From Verrucomicrobiota bacterium (GTDB lineage Bacteria; Verrucomicrobiota; Verrucomicrobiia; Opitutales; Opitutaceae), in contig JAFEGO010000054.1 in assembly GCA_018239845.1 (NCBI GenBank), forward strand, positions 1 to 64,000: 64,000 bases of DNA. The letters are read 5' to 3'. The notes beneath the pieces are model-generated. The model did no database searches. It was not told the DNA's origin and saw only the letters and a program-made list of their open reading frames with translations. Shown here in pieces: positions 42,344 through 51,421 of the stretch. The translations under genes and the position numbers were made by a program. Positions within the stretch are counted from its first letter, which is position 1. Each line of letters opens with the position of its first letter.

Positions 42344-43258
42344 CTACAGCCGCGCCGCGTGGATTACGCAGACACAGTCCGCGCCGTCCTCCGTGTGCAG
42401 CCAGTGCGGCTCCATCGCCGAAAATTCCCGGTCCATCGCCGCACGCAGGCCGCCGACCTCGATCAATACGATGCCGGTTTTCGTCAACCGGGTCTTGGCC
42501 TGCCGCAGCAGCTTGCGGATGATGTCGAAGCCGTCACCGCCGCCATCGTGCGCCATGCGCGGCTCGGCCTTGAACTCCGGCGCCTGCCCGTCCACGACCG
42601 CGCTCGGCTCGTAGGGCGGGTTGCTCAAAATCACATCGTACTTCACCGCCGGCACGGCGTCGAAGACGTCGCTCTGGTGCAGCGTCACGCGTTTGGCCAG
42701 GCCGTGCTCGCGCACGTTGATCGCCGCGACTTCCAGGGCCTCGGCCGACAGGTCCACCGCATCCACCTTCGCCTGCGGGAAATGGTGCGCCAGCAAAATG
42801 CCCAGGCACCCCGATCCCGTGCAGACATCGGCCACGCGCTTCACCTTCGCGCCGTGCTCCGGCAGCCAGTCGTTGAGCTGCCCGGGGATGATTTCCAAAA
42901 AATAGCTACGCGGGATGATCACCCGTTCGTCCACATAAAACCGGTGCTCCCCCAGCCACGCCTCGTGCGTGAGGTAGGCCGCGGGCACGCGCTCCAGCAG
43001 CCGGCGGCGGAACATCGTCTCCACCGCGGCGTCCTCGGCCTGGGTCAGGCGCTTCGTCAGCACCTTGGCCTGGCTGTCGAGCGGGAGTCCGAGCGTGCGC
43101 AGCAGCAGGTACAGCGCCTCGTCGTGCGCGTTGGTCGCGACCTGCCCGAGCGCCACGCGGTGGCGGGCATAGAGTTTTTCCGCGAGCCGCAGCCAGCCGC
43201 CGAGGGTCGCGGGGCGCGGGGCGCCGGCCAGCAGGTCAGCTTTTGCGGGCTTCGCCAT
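42344..43258 (-). CDS. prmB: Ribosomal protein L3 glutamine N5-methyltransferase
   Basis: This 304-residue protein has the PrmB/HemK layout. The N-terminal helical domain includes RVALGQVATNAHDEALYLLL. RRLLERVPAAYLTHEAWLGE and FYVDERVIIPRSYFLEII follow. The Rossmann domain contains VADVCTGSGCLGILLA and the NPPY glutamine-binding motif (VILSNPPYEPSAVV). The VDERV and PRS combination points to PrmB rather than PrmC. It overlaps the next gene upstream by 23 bases. Confidence 0.92.
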   Translation of the reverse strand: MAKPAKADLLAGAPRPATLGGWLRLAEKLYARHRVALGQVATNAHDEALYLLLRTLGLPLDSQAKVLTKRLTQAEDAAVETMFRRRLLERVPAAYLTHEAWLGEHRFYVDERVIIPRSYFLEIIPGQLNDWLPEHGAKVKRVADVCTGSGCLGILLAHHFPQAKVDAVDLSAEALEVAAINVREHGLAKRVTLHQSDVFDAVPAVKYDVILSNPPYEPSAVVDGQAPEFKAEPRMAHDGGGDGFDIIRKLLRQAKTRLTKTGIVLIEVGGLRAAMDREFSAMEPHWLHTEDGADCVCVIHAARL

Positions 43259-44054
43259 CGGTCAGCACGTGCTCGTGATTGAAGATATGCTCGGGGCAGT
43301 AGCACTGGTCGCCCGCGCACTTCGAGCAGTAGCGGAAATCCATCTCGGGATTCGTCACGTCGGTCTTGCCGCAGACGTGGCAGCGGTGGCGGGCCGCCGG
43401 GGCCTCGTCCTTCGCGGCCAGCCGCCGGGCACCCGTCTCCATCTGCCGCCGCCGGTAGCGCATGGTCATCACGATGTCGCGGGCGAAGAAGAGCAGGAAG
43501 TTGATCACCGAGGCGAGCACCTGGAGCTTCACCGGCCAGGGGCCGACGATGAACTGCACCGCGTAGAGCACCCACGTGAGCAGCGCGAGGTACTTGATCT
43601 TCACCGGCAGGATGAAGAACAGCATGATCTCGAAGTCGGGATTCAGCCACGCAAACGCCAGGAAGACCGAGCCCGCGATGAAGAGGTTCGTCGCGATCGA
43701 ATTCGGGAAGATGAAGGCCACCGCCACCGTGAACACGTAGCCCGTCAGCAGGAACACGTTGTAGCGAAAGGCGCCCCAGTAGTGCTCCAGCGCGCTGCCC
43801 ATGAGGTAGAACATGTACCAGGCGAACGCCACGAGCGCGTATCCGAAGAAGCCCGGCGGCGGCGGGAAGAAGACAAAGGCGATCACCCGCCACCACTCCC
43901 CCTGCTTCACCAGTTCCGGGACCATCATGAAATTGCTGAGGTCCAGCATGCCGGTCAGGTACGCGAGCAACACGAACACCTGCCCGATGACGATGTAGAG
44001 GGAGATGTTCGGGATCGCGAGGCGGCCGAAGGCGCGTTCAAGTTTGTCGAGCAT
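43236..44054 (-). CDS. Rhomboid-like membrane protein with C-terminal zinc ribbon, probably inactive as protease
   Basis: This 272-residue protein has six or so hydrophobic segments. It contains the rhomboid L1 pattern KQGEWWRVIAFVFFPPPPGF and the turn GSALEHYWGAFRYNVFLLTG. The expected catalytic GxSG is absent; AGSV is present but not at the right distance. No histidine occurs in the late helix LQVLASVINFLLFFARDIV. A cytosolic tail contains two CxxC pairs (CHVCGK and YCSKCAG) followed by CYCPEHIFNHEH, a zinc-ribbon-like arrangement. Its 3' end overlaps prmB by 23 bases. A pseudoprotease or chaperone-like role is an inference. Confidence 0.65.
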   Translation of the reverse strand: MLDKLERAFGRLAIPNISLYIVIGQVFVLLAYLTGMLDLSNFMMVPELVKQGEWWRVIAFVFFPPPPGFFGYALVAFAWYMFYLMGSALEHYWGAFRYNVFLLTGYVFTVAVAFIFPNSIATNLFIAGSVFLAFAWLNPDFEIMLFFILPVKIKYLALLTWVLYAVQFIVGPWPVKLQVLASVINFLLFFARDIVMTMRYRRRQMETGARRLAAKDEAPAARHRCHVCGKTDVTNPEMDFRYCSKCAGDQCYCPEHIFNHEHVLTDGEARKS

Positions 44055-44084
44055 GGAAAAAGGGTGGCGCGGCGGCGCGCCGCC

Positions 44085-44933
44085 TCACTTGTCGGGCAAG
44101 GCCGGGAGCTGCGCAACGAGCTTTTGCTTCTGCTCCTGCAGCGCCTTCTCCGTCACCGTCGAGAGCACGATGCGCGCGTGGTCCGTCTTGCCCTGCTTGA
44201 TGAGGATGTTGGCCGCGTGCAGCCGCATGGTCTCGCGCTCGAGCGACGTCTGCGCCTTCTCCTCCAACGCGGCCCAGACCTTCAGCGCGGCGTCCCAGTC
44301 CGGCGGGTCGAGGTCGTAGAAGGACTCGCCGTAGCGGTAGGTGAATTCGATGCGGTCCGGCGCCAGCTCCGCCGCCTGCTTGAAGGCGTCGTGCGAAGCC
44401 TTGTCCAGCGCCTCGGCCTTCCACTCGCCGGCCTTCAGGAAATCGTCGCGCGCCTCGTGCAGCAGCGTGCCGATCTGATAGTGGTACAGCGGCTCCTTCG
44501 GCGCGAGCTTGGCCGCGGCGAGGTAGTACGTGAGCGCATCGACCGGGTGACCCTGCTCGGCGAGGATGTTGCCGATCTGGTTTTTCACCAGCGGCTGGTC
44601 CTTGTCGAGTTCGTTGGCCTTGAGCAAAATCCGGATCGCCTCCTTGTCCTGCCCGAGCTTGCTCAGCAGGTAGCCGTAGGCGGCGAAGCCTTCGGCCATG
44701 TTGGGGTTGTCGCGCAGCAGCACTTCGTAGCCGCTGCACACGCTTTCGATCTGCGTGCGAAAGCTGTCCTGGTTGACTTTCGAATGGTCCTTCGCCGCCT
44801 CCGCCAGCAGCTCCTGTTGCTGGGCGACGAGCTTCTTCAGGGTGCGCTCCGGCAGCGTCTCATCCTCCGCCGCCCGCAGCGGCAGCGCGAGGAGGAGGGC
44901 GAGGGCAAAAATCCAGGTCGTGATCCGTTTCAT
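44085..44933 (-). CDS. Exported TPR-repeat protein
   Basis: This 282-residue protein has a signal peptide (ITTWIFALALLLALPLRAA). Several tetratricopeptide-type helical pairs follow, for example PNMAEGFAAYGYLLSKLGQD, KEAIRILLKANELDKDQPLV and VDALTYYLAAAKLAPKEPLY. TPR proteins mediate protein contacts. It has 30 bases to the rhomboid-like gene and may form an operon with it. The partner is unknown. Confidence 0.8.
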   Translation of the reverse strand: MKRITTWIFALALLLALPLRAAEDETLPERTLKKLVAQQQELLAEAAKDHSKVNQDSFRTQIESVCSGYEVLLRDNPNMAEGFAAYGYLLSKLGQDKEAIRILLKANELDKDQPLVKNQIGNILAEQGHPVDALTYYLAAAKLAPKEPLYHYQIGTLLHEARDDFLKAGEWKAEALDKASHDAFKQAAELAPDRIEFTYRYGESFYDLDPPDWDAALKVWAALEEKAQTSLERETMRLHAANILIKQGKTDHARIVLSTVTEKALQEQKQKLVAQLPALPDK

Positions 44934-44985
44934 CCGTAAAATACGTGGTTTAAATTGGGTGGTCTGCGAGCGGAGTCCGACACCC

Positions 44986-45795
44986 CTACCCGGCCAAAGT
45001 GCCCGCGTAAACGTTCATCCGCTCCCCGCGCAGGAAGCCCACGAGCGTCTGCCCGCTCTCCGCCGCGAAGGCCACCGCCGCGCTCGTCGGCGCCGAGATG
45101 GCCGCCACGCAGGGAATGCCCGCCGCCAGGGCCTTCTGCATGATCTCAAAACTCACCCGCCCGCTCACCAGCAGGATCTGTCCGGCCAGCGGCAGCCGCT
45201 CCGCGAAAAACGCGTGGCCCACGACCTTGTCGAGGGCGTTGTGCCGGCCTACATCCTCGCGCACCACGGCCAGGTTGCCGTCCGCATCGAAGAGCGCGCT
45301 CGCATGCAGCCCGCCCGTCGCCGCAAAGCCCGCCTGAGCCGCCCGCAGCCGGTCCGGCAGCGCCACCAGCACTTCGCGCCGCGGCGAAAATTCTTCCGCG
45401 ATCGGATCAAACCGCCCGCGCACCGCATCGATGCTGGCCTTGCTACAAATCCCGCAGCTCGACGAGGTGAACACATGCCGCGTCAGCCGCTCGAGGTCCA
45501 CTGTGGCACCCGGGGCGAGCACCGCGTCCAAAATATTCTCCTCCGGCTCGCCGCTCTCGCCCGTGCAGCGCACGAGATCGAGCACCTCCTCACGCCGGCG
45601 TACGATGCCCTCCGTCACGAGGAAGCCCGCCGCCAGTTCCCGGTCATGGCCCGGCGTCCGCATGACGACCGCCACGCTGCGCCCGCCCACGCGGATTTCG
45701 AGCGGTTCTTCCGTCGCGAGCAGGTCCGTGCGCACCTCCGCCGTCCGCGCCTCGATGCGCGTCATGGAAACCGGCTGGGTGGCCTTCGTGGACAT
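44986..45795 (-). CDS. fdhD: Formate dehydrogenase accessory sulfurtransferase
   Basis: This 269-residue protein contains HDRELAAGFLVTEGIV, then the CxxC pair in TSSSCGICSKASIDA used for sulfur transfer to the molybdenum cofactor. GGLHASALFDADGNLAVVRE, DVGRHNALDKVVG and SGRVSFEIMQKALAAGIPC follow. The ATG at 45795 gives the family N-terminus. No formate dehydrogenase is in the window, but modBC is, so a molybdenum-dependent enzyme exists elsewhere. Confidence 0.95.
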   Translation of the reverse strand: MSTKATQPVSMTRIEARTAEVRTDLLATEEPLEIRVGGRSVAVVMRTPGHDRELAAGFLVTEGIVRRREEVLDLVRCTGESGEPEENILDAVLAPGATVDLERLTRHVFTSSSCGICSKASIDAVRGRFDPIAEEFSPRREVLVALPDRLRAAQAGFAATGGLHASALFDADGNLAVVREDVGRHNALDKVVGHAFFAERLPLAGQILLVSGRVSFEIMQKALAAGIPCVAAISAPTSAAVAFAAESGQTLVGFLRGERMNVYAGTLAG

Positions 45796-45850
45796 ACCTT
45801 CATCGAAGCCAACAACTCCGCCAACGCCAGCCGCAACGCCGAACATTGGG

Positions 45851-45882
45851 CATTAGTCATTGGTCATTGGTCATTAGTCATT
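45851..45882. repeat. Tandem heptamer repeat (CATTRGT)
   Basis: Units cattagt, cattggt, cattggt, cattagt and a final catt lie between the fdhD start and the divergent radical SAM gene. A degenerate relative occurs at about 27003-27034. Confidence 0.65.
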
Positions 45883-45933
45883 CGCGGCGCAGACAAATAT
45901 TGCTTCTGCTCGCGTGCGCCGGACATTCCGCGC

Positions 45934-46998
45934 ATGGACCCCGCGCATCCTCTCGCTCCCATCCCCGGCCGGGGCGCGCACACCAACCCGCCCAACCGTT
46001 TCGAGCGGCTCCACGTCGAGCCCGATCCCGACGTCGAGCCCGAGGAGCGCCCGCATCCCCGCACCCAGTTTTTTGTCGATGGCACCGCTTCGCTCCTCAC
46101 GGAAAATGACAGCCCCGACCTGCCGTACACCGTCGGGCTCAACCCCTACCGCGGCTGCGAGCATGGCTGCGCCTATTGTTTCGCGCGGCCTTACCACGAG
46201 TACCTCGGCTGGAGTTCCGGCCTCGATTTCGAGACCAAGATCATGGTGAAGACCCGCGCGCCGGCGATTCTCCGCGAGGAGCTTTCGTCCCCGCGCTGGA
46301 AGCCGCAGAGCATTTCCATGAGCGGCGCCACCGACTGCTACCAGCCCGCCGAGCGCCAGTTCCGCCTCGCGCGCGCCTGTCTCGAAGTCTGCGCCGAGTT
46401 TCGCCAGCCCATCTCGATCATCACCAAGAACGCGCTCGTCACGCGTGATATCGATCTCCTCGCCGATCTCGCCCGCGACCAGTGCTCCGCCGTGTACGTC
46501 TCGGTCACCACGCTCAACACCGAGCTCGCCGGCAAGCTCGAACCCCGCGCCTCGCGGCCCGCCGCCCGGCTGCGCGCGATCCGCGAACTCTCCGCCGCGG
46601 GCATTCCCGTCGGGGTGATGGTCTCGCCCGTCATCCCCGGCCTCACCGACCACGAGATGCCCGCGATCCTCGCCGCCGCCGCCGAGGCCGGGGCCAGGCG
46701 CGCCAGCTACATCATCCTGCGCCTGCCGCACGCCGTGAAGGATGTTTTCCTCCAGTGGCTCGACGACCACGCTCCCGGCAAGAAGGCCCGCGTAATCGAC
46801 CGGCTCCGCGACCTCCGCGGCGGCAAACTCTACGACGCCACCTGGGGCAAGCGCCTGAAGGGCGAGGGCATCTTCGCCGACCAGATCGCGGAGCTCTTCC
46901 AGGTCACCGCCCGCCGCGCCGGCCTCAACAACGACCGCCTTTCCCTCTCCTCGGAAAAATTCCGGCGCCCCGGAGGGCAACAGCTCTCGCTGTTCTGA
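45934..46998 (+). CDS. PA0069-type radical SAM protein
   Basis: This 354-residue protein begins with the family N-terminus IPGRGAHTNPPNRFERLHVE and then has the iron-sulfur motif CxxxCxxC in GCEHGCAYCFARPYHEY. SMSGATDCYQPAERQFRLAR and RLPHAVKDVFLQWLDDHAPG follow. The pattern fits the spore-photoproduct-lyase-related PA0069 family. The reaction is not established. The ATG at 45934 is chosen. It is divergent from fdhD. Confidence 0.87.
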   Translation: MDPAHPLAPIPGRGAHTNPPNRFERLHVEPDPDVEPEERPHPRTQFFVDGTASLLTENDSPDLPYTVGLNPYRGCEHGCAYCFARPYHEYLGWSSGLDFETKIMVKTRAPAILREELSSPRWKPQSISMSGATDCYQPAERQFRLARACLEVCAEFRQPISIITKNALVTRDIDLLADLARDQCSAVYVSVTTLNTELAGKLEPRASRPAARLRAIRELSAAGIPVGVMVSPVIPGLTDHEMPAILAAAAEAGARRASYIILRLPHAVKDVFLQWLDDHAPGKKARVIDRLRDLRGGKLYDATWGKRLKGEGIFADQIAELFQVTARRAGLNNDRLSLSSEKFRRPGGQQLSLF

Positions 46999-47046
46999 GT
47001 GCTCGCCGCTGCTTGCGCTCGTCTCCGGCCCTTGTTGCATACCCTC

Positions 47047-47748
47047 ATGCCCGCTCCCCGCGTAATCGCCTTCGACGCCGACGACACCCTCTGGCACAAC
47101 GAGATCATCTTTGCCAAGACCCACGAGCGCTATCGCGCGCTGCTCGCGCATTACCACGACGCCGCCACGGTCAACCGCACGCTCTTCGCCACCGAGATGC
47201 GCAACCTCGAACTCTACGGCTATGGCGTGAAGGGTTTCACGCTCTCCGCCATTGAGACGGCCATCGAGCTCACGCAGGGCAAGATCAGCGCCGAGGAAAT
47301 CCGCACGCTCATCGAGCTCGGCCGCTCCATGCTGGCCCACCCCGTCGATCTCCTGGAGGGCGTGATCGACACCCTCGCCGCGCTCACCCCCGCGCACCAG
47401 CTCCTGGTCATCACCAAGGGCGACCTCCGCGACCAGCAGCGCAAGCTCGCGAAGTCCGGCCTGGCCGGGCATTTCGCCGCCATCGAGATCGTCACCGAGA
47501 AGGACACGGCCTCCTACGCCGCGATCCTCGACCGCCATGAGATCGCGCCCCGCGATTTCCTCATGATCGGCAACTCCGTGAAATCCGACATCCTCCCGGT
47601 CCTCGACCTCGGCGGCGCCGCCGTCCACGTGCCCTACCCGATCCTCTGGGACCACGAGCACGTCGAAAAGCTTCCCGAGGCCCCCGGCCGTTTCTTCCAG
47701 CTGAAGACCATCCGCGAACTTCCCGCTCTCCTCTCCACGCTGGCCTGA
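47047..47748 (+). CDS. HAD family hydrolase
   Basis: This 233-residue protein has the nucleophile motif VIAFDADDTLWHNEI (DxD). A helical cap is followed by LLVITKGDLRDQQRKL (motif II region), and FLMIGNSVKSDILPVLDLGG supplies the late Asp pair. This arrangement is typical of phosphatases acting on small phosphorylated compounds. The substrate is unknown. The ATG at 47047 is chosen over an upstream in-frame start that lacks conservation. It follows the radical SAM gene by 48 bases. Confidence 0.87.
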   Translation: MPAPRVIAFDADDTLWHNEIIFAKTHERYRALLAHYHDAATVNRTLFATEMRNLELYGYGVKGFTLSAIETAIELTQGKISAEEIRTLIELGRSMLAHPVDLLEGVIDTLAALTPAHQLLVITKGDLRDQQRKLAKSGLAGHFAAIEIVTEKDTASYAAILDRHEIAPRDFLMIGNSVKSDILPVLDLGGAAVHVPYPILWDHEHVEKLPEAPGRFFQLKTIRELPALLSTLA

Positions 47749-47762
47749 GGCATCTTGTCGTC

Positions 47763-48518
47763 ATGAGTTCATCCGCCGCCGTCAACCGCGTGCCGCAGGT
47801 CATCTGGATCTACTGGGTGATCAAGATCGCCTCGACCACGCTGGGCGAGACGGGCGCCGACATGTTCTCGATGACCTTCAACCTGGGGTACATTACCACG
47901 ACGCTGGTCTTCCTCGCGTTGTTCGGCGTACTGCTTGCCGCCAAGCTGGCCGCGGGGCGCTATGGCCCGGTGCTCTACTGGCTGGTCTTCACCGCTTCGG
48001 CCATCGCCGGCACCGCGATCTCGGACTACATCGACCGGACGTTGCAGCTCGGATACGCCACCGGCTCCGCCCTGCTGGCCGCCTTGTTGGTGGTGATCCT
48101 CGTCTGCTGGCAGCGCACTGAAAAGAGCATCGCCGTCGAGACCATCACGACGCGCCGCGCGGAGCTCTTCTACTGGCTCGCCTTCCTCCTCGCCAACACC
48201 CTCGGCACCGCCGCCGGGGATTTCCTCGCCGACAACCTCGGCCTTGGCTTCTGGCACAGCGCACTCCTGATTTCCGGCATATTGGTCGGGCTCGCGCTGC
48301 TGCACTTCTTCACCAAGGTCCCCGGCCTGCTGCTCTTCTGGCTGGCGTTTGTGCTCACGCGGCCGTTTGGCGCGACCTTCGGCGACCTCCTGACCAAGTC
48401 CCGCGACAAGGGCGGCCTCGATCTCGGCACCATCGGCTCCTCCCTCTTTTTCGCGGTCATGCTCGTGCTCGCCGTCTTGTGGGAGATGCGCTTGGAGAAG
48501 CGCCGCGTCGCGGCCTGA
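47763..48518 (+). CDS. COG4705-type membrane protein with internal repeats
   Basis: This 251-residue protein has seven or so hydrophobic segments. The element TLGETGADMFSMTFNLGY recurs as TLGTAAGDFLADNLGLGF and PFGATFGDLLTKSR, with GISDYIDR-like variants, so the protein is built of repeated two-helix units. It matches uncharacterised COG4705 membrane proteins. It starts 14 bases after the HAD gene. The function is unknown. Confidence 0.72.
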   Translation: MSSSAAVNRVPQVIWIYWVIKIASTTLGETGADMFSMTFNLGYITTTLVFLALFGVLLAAKLAAGRYGPVLYWLVFTASAIAGTAISDYIDRTLQLGYATGSALLAALLVVILVCWQRTEKSIAVETITTRRAELFYWLAFLLANTLGTAAGDFLADNLGLGFWHSALLISGILVGLALLHFFTKVPGLLLFWLAFVLTRPFGATFGDLLTKSRDKGGLDLGTIGSSLFFAVMLVLAVLWEMRLEKRRVAA

Positions 48519-48530
48519 GCGCTCCGCCGT

Positions 48531-49250
48531 ATGTGCACGCGCTTTTTCCTCAAGCAGGCCGACTACCGCGCCGCGCTGGCCAAGCTCGGCATCCCGGCGC
48601 CCGCGGAGTTTGTCTCGCGCTACAACATCCCGCCCGGCTCCGCCCTGCCCGCTGTCCGCGTGCGAGCGAAGACCAAGGCGCTCGAAAGCGTCCCGCTCCG
48701 CTGGGGCTTCGTCCCCGCGTGGTCGCAGACCGACACCGCGACCAAGCTCACCAACGCCCGCGCCGAGACCCTCGCCGACAAACCCTCTTTCCGCGACGCC
48801 TACCGCGCCAGGCGCTGCGTAATTCCCGCCAGCGGTTTCTACGAGTGGGAAGTCCTCGGCCGTGCGCGCAAGCCGTGGCTCTTCCGCCGCGTCGATGAGC
48901 GGCCTTTCTGCCTCGCCGGTCTCTGGGAGAGCTGGCGCGCGCCCGACGGCACCGTCATCGAGAGCTGCGCCATCGTCACCACCACGCCCAATGCCGTGAT
49001 GCGCCCGATCCACCACCGCATGCCCGCGATGCTCGACCTCGCGCGCAGCCGCCGGTGGCTCGACCCGGAGCTCTCGACGCCCGCCGAGCTCGCCCCGCTC
49101 CTCACCCCGGCCGACGACGACAAGGTCACCGCCACGCCCGTCCACCCCCGCGTCAACAGCGTCCGCTACGATGCCCCCGACTGCCTCGCGCCCTTGGCCC
49201 CGGGCGAGGACCCGTTCGCCGGCCCGCAATTCTCGCTCGGTCTTGGTTGA
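48531..49250 (+). CDS. SRAP/YedK-type abasic-site protein
   Basis: This 239-residue protein starts [20 protein letters not shown], so Cys2 is available to attack abasic sites after Met removal. [20 protein letters not shown] carries the conserved Glu and [16 protein letters not shown] the His. It forms a protective crosslink to abasic sites in single-stranded DNA. It is in a plus-strand run that begins with the radical SAM gene. It is not next to the Y-family polymerase. Confidence 0.93.
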   Translation: MCTRFFLKQADYRAALAKLGIPAPAEFVSRYNIPPGSALPAVRVRAKTKALESVPLRWGFVPAWSQTDTATKLTNARAETLADKPSFRDAYRARRCVIPASGFYEWEVLGRARKPWLFRRVDERPFCLAGLWESWRAPDGTVIESCAIVTTTPNAVMRPIHHRMPAMLDLARSRRWLDPELSTPAELAPLLTPADDDKVTATPVHPRVNSVRYDAPDCLAPLAPGEDPFAGPQFSLGLG

Positions 49251-49314
49251 TCCCTCCCCGCGCGAACCGTCTTGGCATGGGGCGGTCTCTCTGCGATGAA
49301 CCCAGCGCCTCCGC

Positions 49315-50466
49315 GTGACCCTCCTCGACCGCTACATTTTTAAGAGCGTATTTTTCACCTGCGCGGCCGCGGTGGGCGTCTTCACGTTCATCATGGTCGT
49401 GCCCAACGCGGCGCGCGACCTCATGGCCTACGTGCTGTCGGGGCAGCTCACCCTGGGCGCCTTCGTCCGGCTCGTCCTCCTCATCATCCCCTTCGTGGTG
49501 ACCTACGCCCTGCCCATGGGCATGCTCACCGGCGTGCTCCTCACGCTCGGCCGCCTCTCGGCCGACAGTGAGATCACCGCCATGCGCGCCGCCGGCCTCG
49601 GTCTCGGCCGCATCGCCCGACCGGCCATCCTCCTCGCCGCCCTCGGCGTCGCGCTCGGCCTGTATTTCAACTTCTACTCCATGCCCCGCGCCCGCGTGGA
49701 ATACCACCGCGAGCTCGGCACCATCATCCGCGCCAATCCCCTCCGCATCATCGTCCCCAAGACCTACATCCGCGACTTCCCCGGCTACGTCGTGTACGTC
49801 AACGAGAAGACCGGCGGCCTGATGAAGGACTTCTGGCTCTGGCAGCTCGACGACGAGCGCCGCGCCGTCCGCCTCGTGCACGCCGCCTCCGGGCGCTTCG
49901 AGTACGATGAAAACGACAACGCGCTCATCCTCACGCTCACGCACGCCCAGGTGGAGACGCGCAATGTAAAGCAGCCCGAGCAGTTCGCCGAGCCCCAGCT
50001 CCTCGGCTCCTTCGAGCAGTCCGAGCCCATCCGCCTCTCGCTCGACCGCTTCTTCCGTGCCGGCAGCGTCCACGTGAAACAGGAGTGGCTCACCTACGAC
50101 CAGCTTCAGGCCGAGCGCGCCCGCCTCGCCGCGCTCCCGCTCCCCACCGACCCCGCCGAGCGCAAGGAGGAGATCAAGGCGCGCATGAAGCTCGACCTGA
50201 TCTACCACGAGAAATTCAACACCGCCCTCGCCATCCTCTCGCTCGCGCTGATCGGCGTGCCGCTCGGCATCAAGGTCTCGCGGCGCGAGACCTCGGCCAA
50301 CTTCGCCGTGGCCCTCGGCCTGACGCTCGCCTACTACCTGATGACCGTCGCCGTGAAGGTCCTCGACCGCCACCCCGAGTACCGCCCCGACCTCCTCCTC
50401 TGGGTGCCCAATTTGATTCTTATCGCCGTCGGCGTGTGGCTCTTCAGCCGCATCGGAAAGAAGTAG
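49315..50466 (+). CDS. LptF/LptG-type LPS export permease
   Basis: This 383-residue membrane protein starts with GTG as TLLDRYIFKSVFFTCAAAVG. It continues with helices 2-3, including YALPMGMLTGVLLTLGRLSADSEITAMRAAG, a periplasmic beta-jellyroll (about 120-285) and C-terminal helices. LptF/G partner with LptB to move LPS from the inner membrane. Whether this is LptF or LptG cannot be decided. It is the last gene before the convergent arn operon, with seven bases between the stops. Confidence 0.85.
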   Translation: MTLLDRYIFKSVFFTCAAAVGVFTFIMVVPNAARDLMAYVLSGQLTLGAFVRLVLLIIPFVVTYALPMGMLTGVLLTLGRLSADSEITAMRAAGLGLGRIARPAILLAALGVALGLYFNFYSMPRARVEYHRELGTIIRANPLRIIVPKTYIRDFPGYVVYVNEKTGGLMKDFWLWQLDDERRAVRLVHAASGRFEYDENDNALILTLTHAQVETRNVKQPEQFAEPQLLGSFEQSEPIRLSLDRFFRAGSVHVKQEWLTYDQLQAERARLAALPLPTDPAERKEEIKARMKLDLIYHEKFNTALAILSLALIGVPLGIKVSRRETSANFAVALGLTLAYYLMTVAVKVLDRHPEYRPDLLLWVPNLILIAVGVWLFSRIGKK

Positions 50467-50473
50467 GCCCGTC

Positions 50474-51388
50474 TCACGCCGCCTGCGCGGCAACGGTGCC
50501 GGAGCGGCCGTCGATCTCGACCATCACCTGGTCGCGCACCGGAATCGTCTCGCGGCGCGCGAGCAGTTCGCGGGCGTAGTCATCCATGCGGATGAACTCC
50601 ACGCCTTCGCGCTGGCAGGCCGCAAGGAGGTCCTGAAAAAGTTTCCGGCGGCCCATGCCCTCGATCTCGGCGTGCAGGGTGAACACCTCCGCCTCGGGCC
50701 GGCCTTCACGCGCGCGCATCAGCTTGAGATAGTGCGCCACGATCTGGTCGTCGGGATACTCCGGCCGGCCCATCAGCTCGTCGAAGGTCGGCAGCGTGCT
50801 GGGGATCTCGAGGGTTTTGAAAACCTGCCCGCCCACCCTCGGGAAAAACGGCACGCCGCCCCGCGTGTCGCTCGCGTAGAGCAGGCCCGCCTCGTCGTAA
50901 ACGGCGCGGCTCTTCGCGTTGCTCTGCCAGCCGGGCGCGCCGGCCGTCTGCGCCGGATGACCGAAGATCCGCGAAAACTCCGCGCGCGCCGCGACGAACT
51001 CCGCGCGCACACCCTCGATCGGCATCGTCTGCACGTAGTCCTGCCAGCGGTAGTGGTTGAAGCAGTGGATGCCGACCTCGAAGCCCGCGGCCTGCACGGC
51101 GCGCATCGTGGCCGTGTTGCGCCGGCCAATGTGCGGCGCAGGCAGCAGCGTGCCGTTGAGCAGCGTCCGCACCCCGTAGATCTGCACGACGCTCGTCCGC
51201 GACACCTTCTGGAAAAACCCCGGCCGGAACACGCGCGTGATCGCCCGGCCCGTCTGATCCGGCCCGAGCGAAAAGAGAAACACCGCCGGCGCCGCCACCG
51301 CCTGGCAGTCCGCCACGAGGTTCGGCACGCCCTCCCGCGTCCCGCGGTCGGTATCGACGTCAACCTTGAGGACGAGTCGGATCGGCAT
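50474..51388 (-). CDS. arnD: 4-deoxy-4-formamido-L-arabinose-phosphoundecaprenol deformylase
   Basis: This 304-residue polysaccharide-deacetylase-family enzyme removes the formyl group from undecaprenyl-linked L-Ara4FN. It has LVLKVDVDTDRGTREGVPNL with the metal-binding aspartates, GFEVGIHCFNHYRWQDYV, AQTAGAPGWQSNAKS and VFTLHAEIEGMG. The length is close to E. coli ArnD. The ATG at 51388 gives the family N-terminus. It is the 3' gene of the arn operon. Confidence 0.93.
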   Translation of the reverse strand: MPIRLVLKVDVDTDRGTREGVPNLVADCQAVAAPAVFLFSLGPDQTGRAITRVFRPGFFQKVSRTSVVQIYGVRTLLNGTLLPAPHIGRRNTATMRAVQAAGFEVGIHCFNHYRWQDYVQTMPIEGVRAEFVAARAEFSRIFGHPAQTAGAPGWQSNAKSRAVYDEAGLLYASDTRGGVPFFPRVGGQVFKTLEIPSTLPTFDELMGRPEYPDDQIVAHYLKLMRAREGRPEAEVFTLHAEIEGMGRRKLFQDLLAACQREGVEFIRMDDYARELLARRETIPVRDQVMVEIDGRSGTVAAQAA

Positions 51389-51398
51389 GGTAAATAGA

Positions 51399-51415
51399 GC
51401 CGGCATCCTGCCGGC
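51399..51415. repeat. Short palindrome in the arnD/arnA gap
   Basis: gccggc-atcct-gccggc, a perfect six-base stem. The same gccggc arms occur at 22898-22931. Confidence 0.55.
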
Positions 51416-51421
51416 GCGACC

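Noticed and set aside
45851-45882. Heptamer array as a possible CRISPR or replication iteron
   Set aside because: Only four 7-base units with no spacers, and no cas or replication genes nearby.
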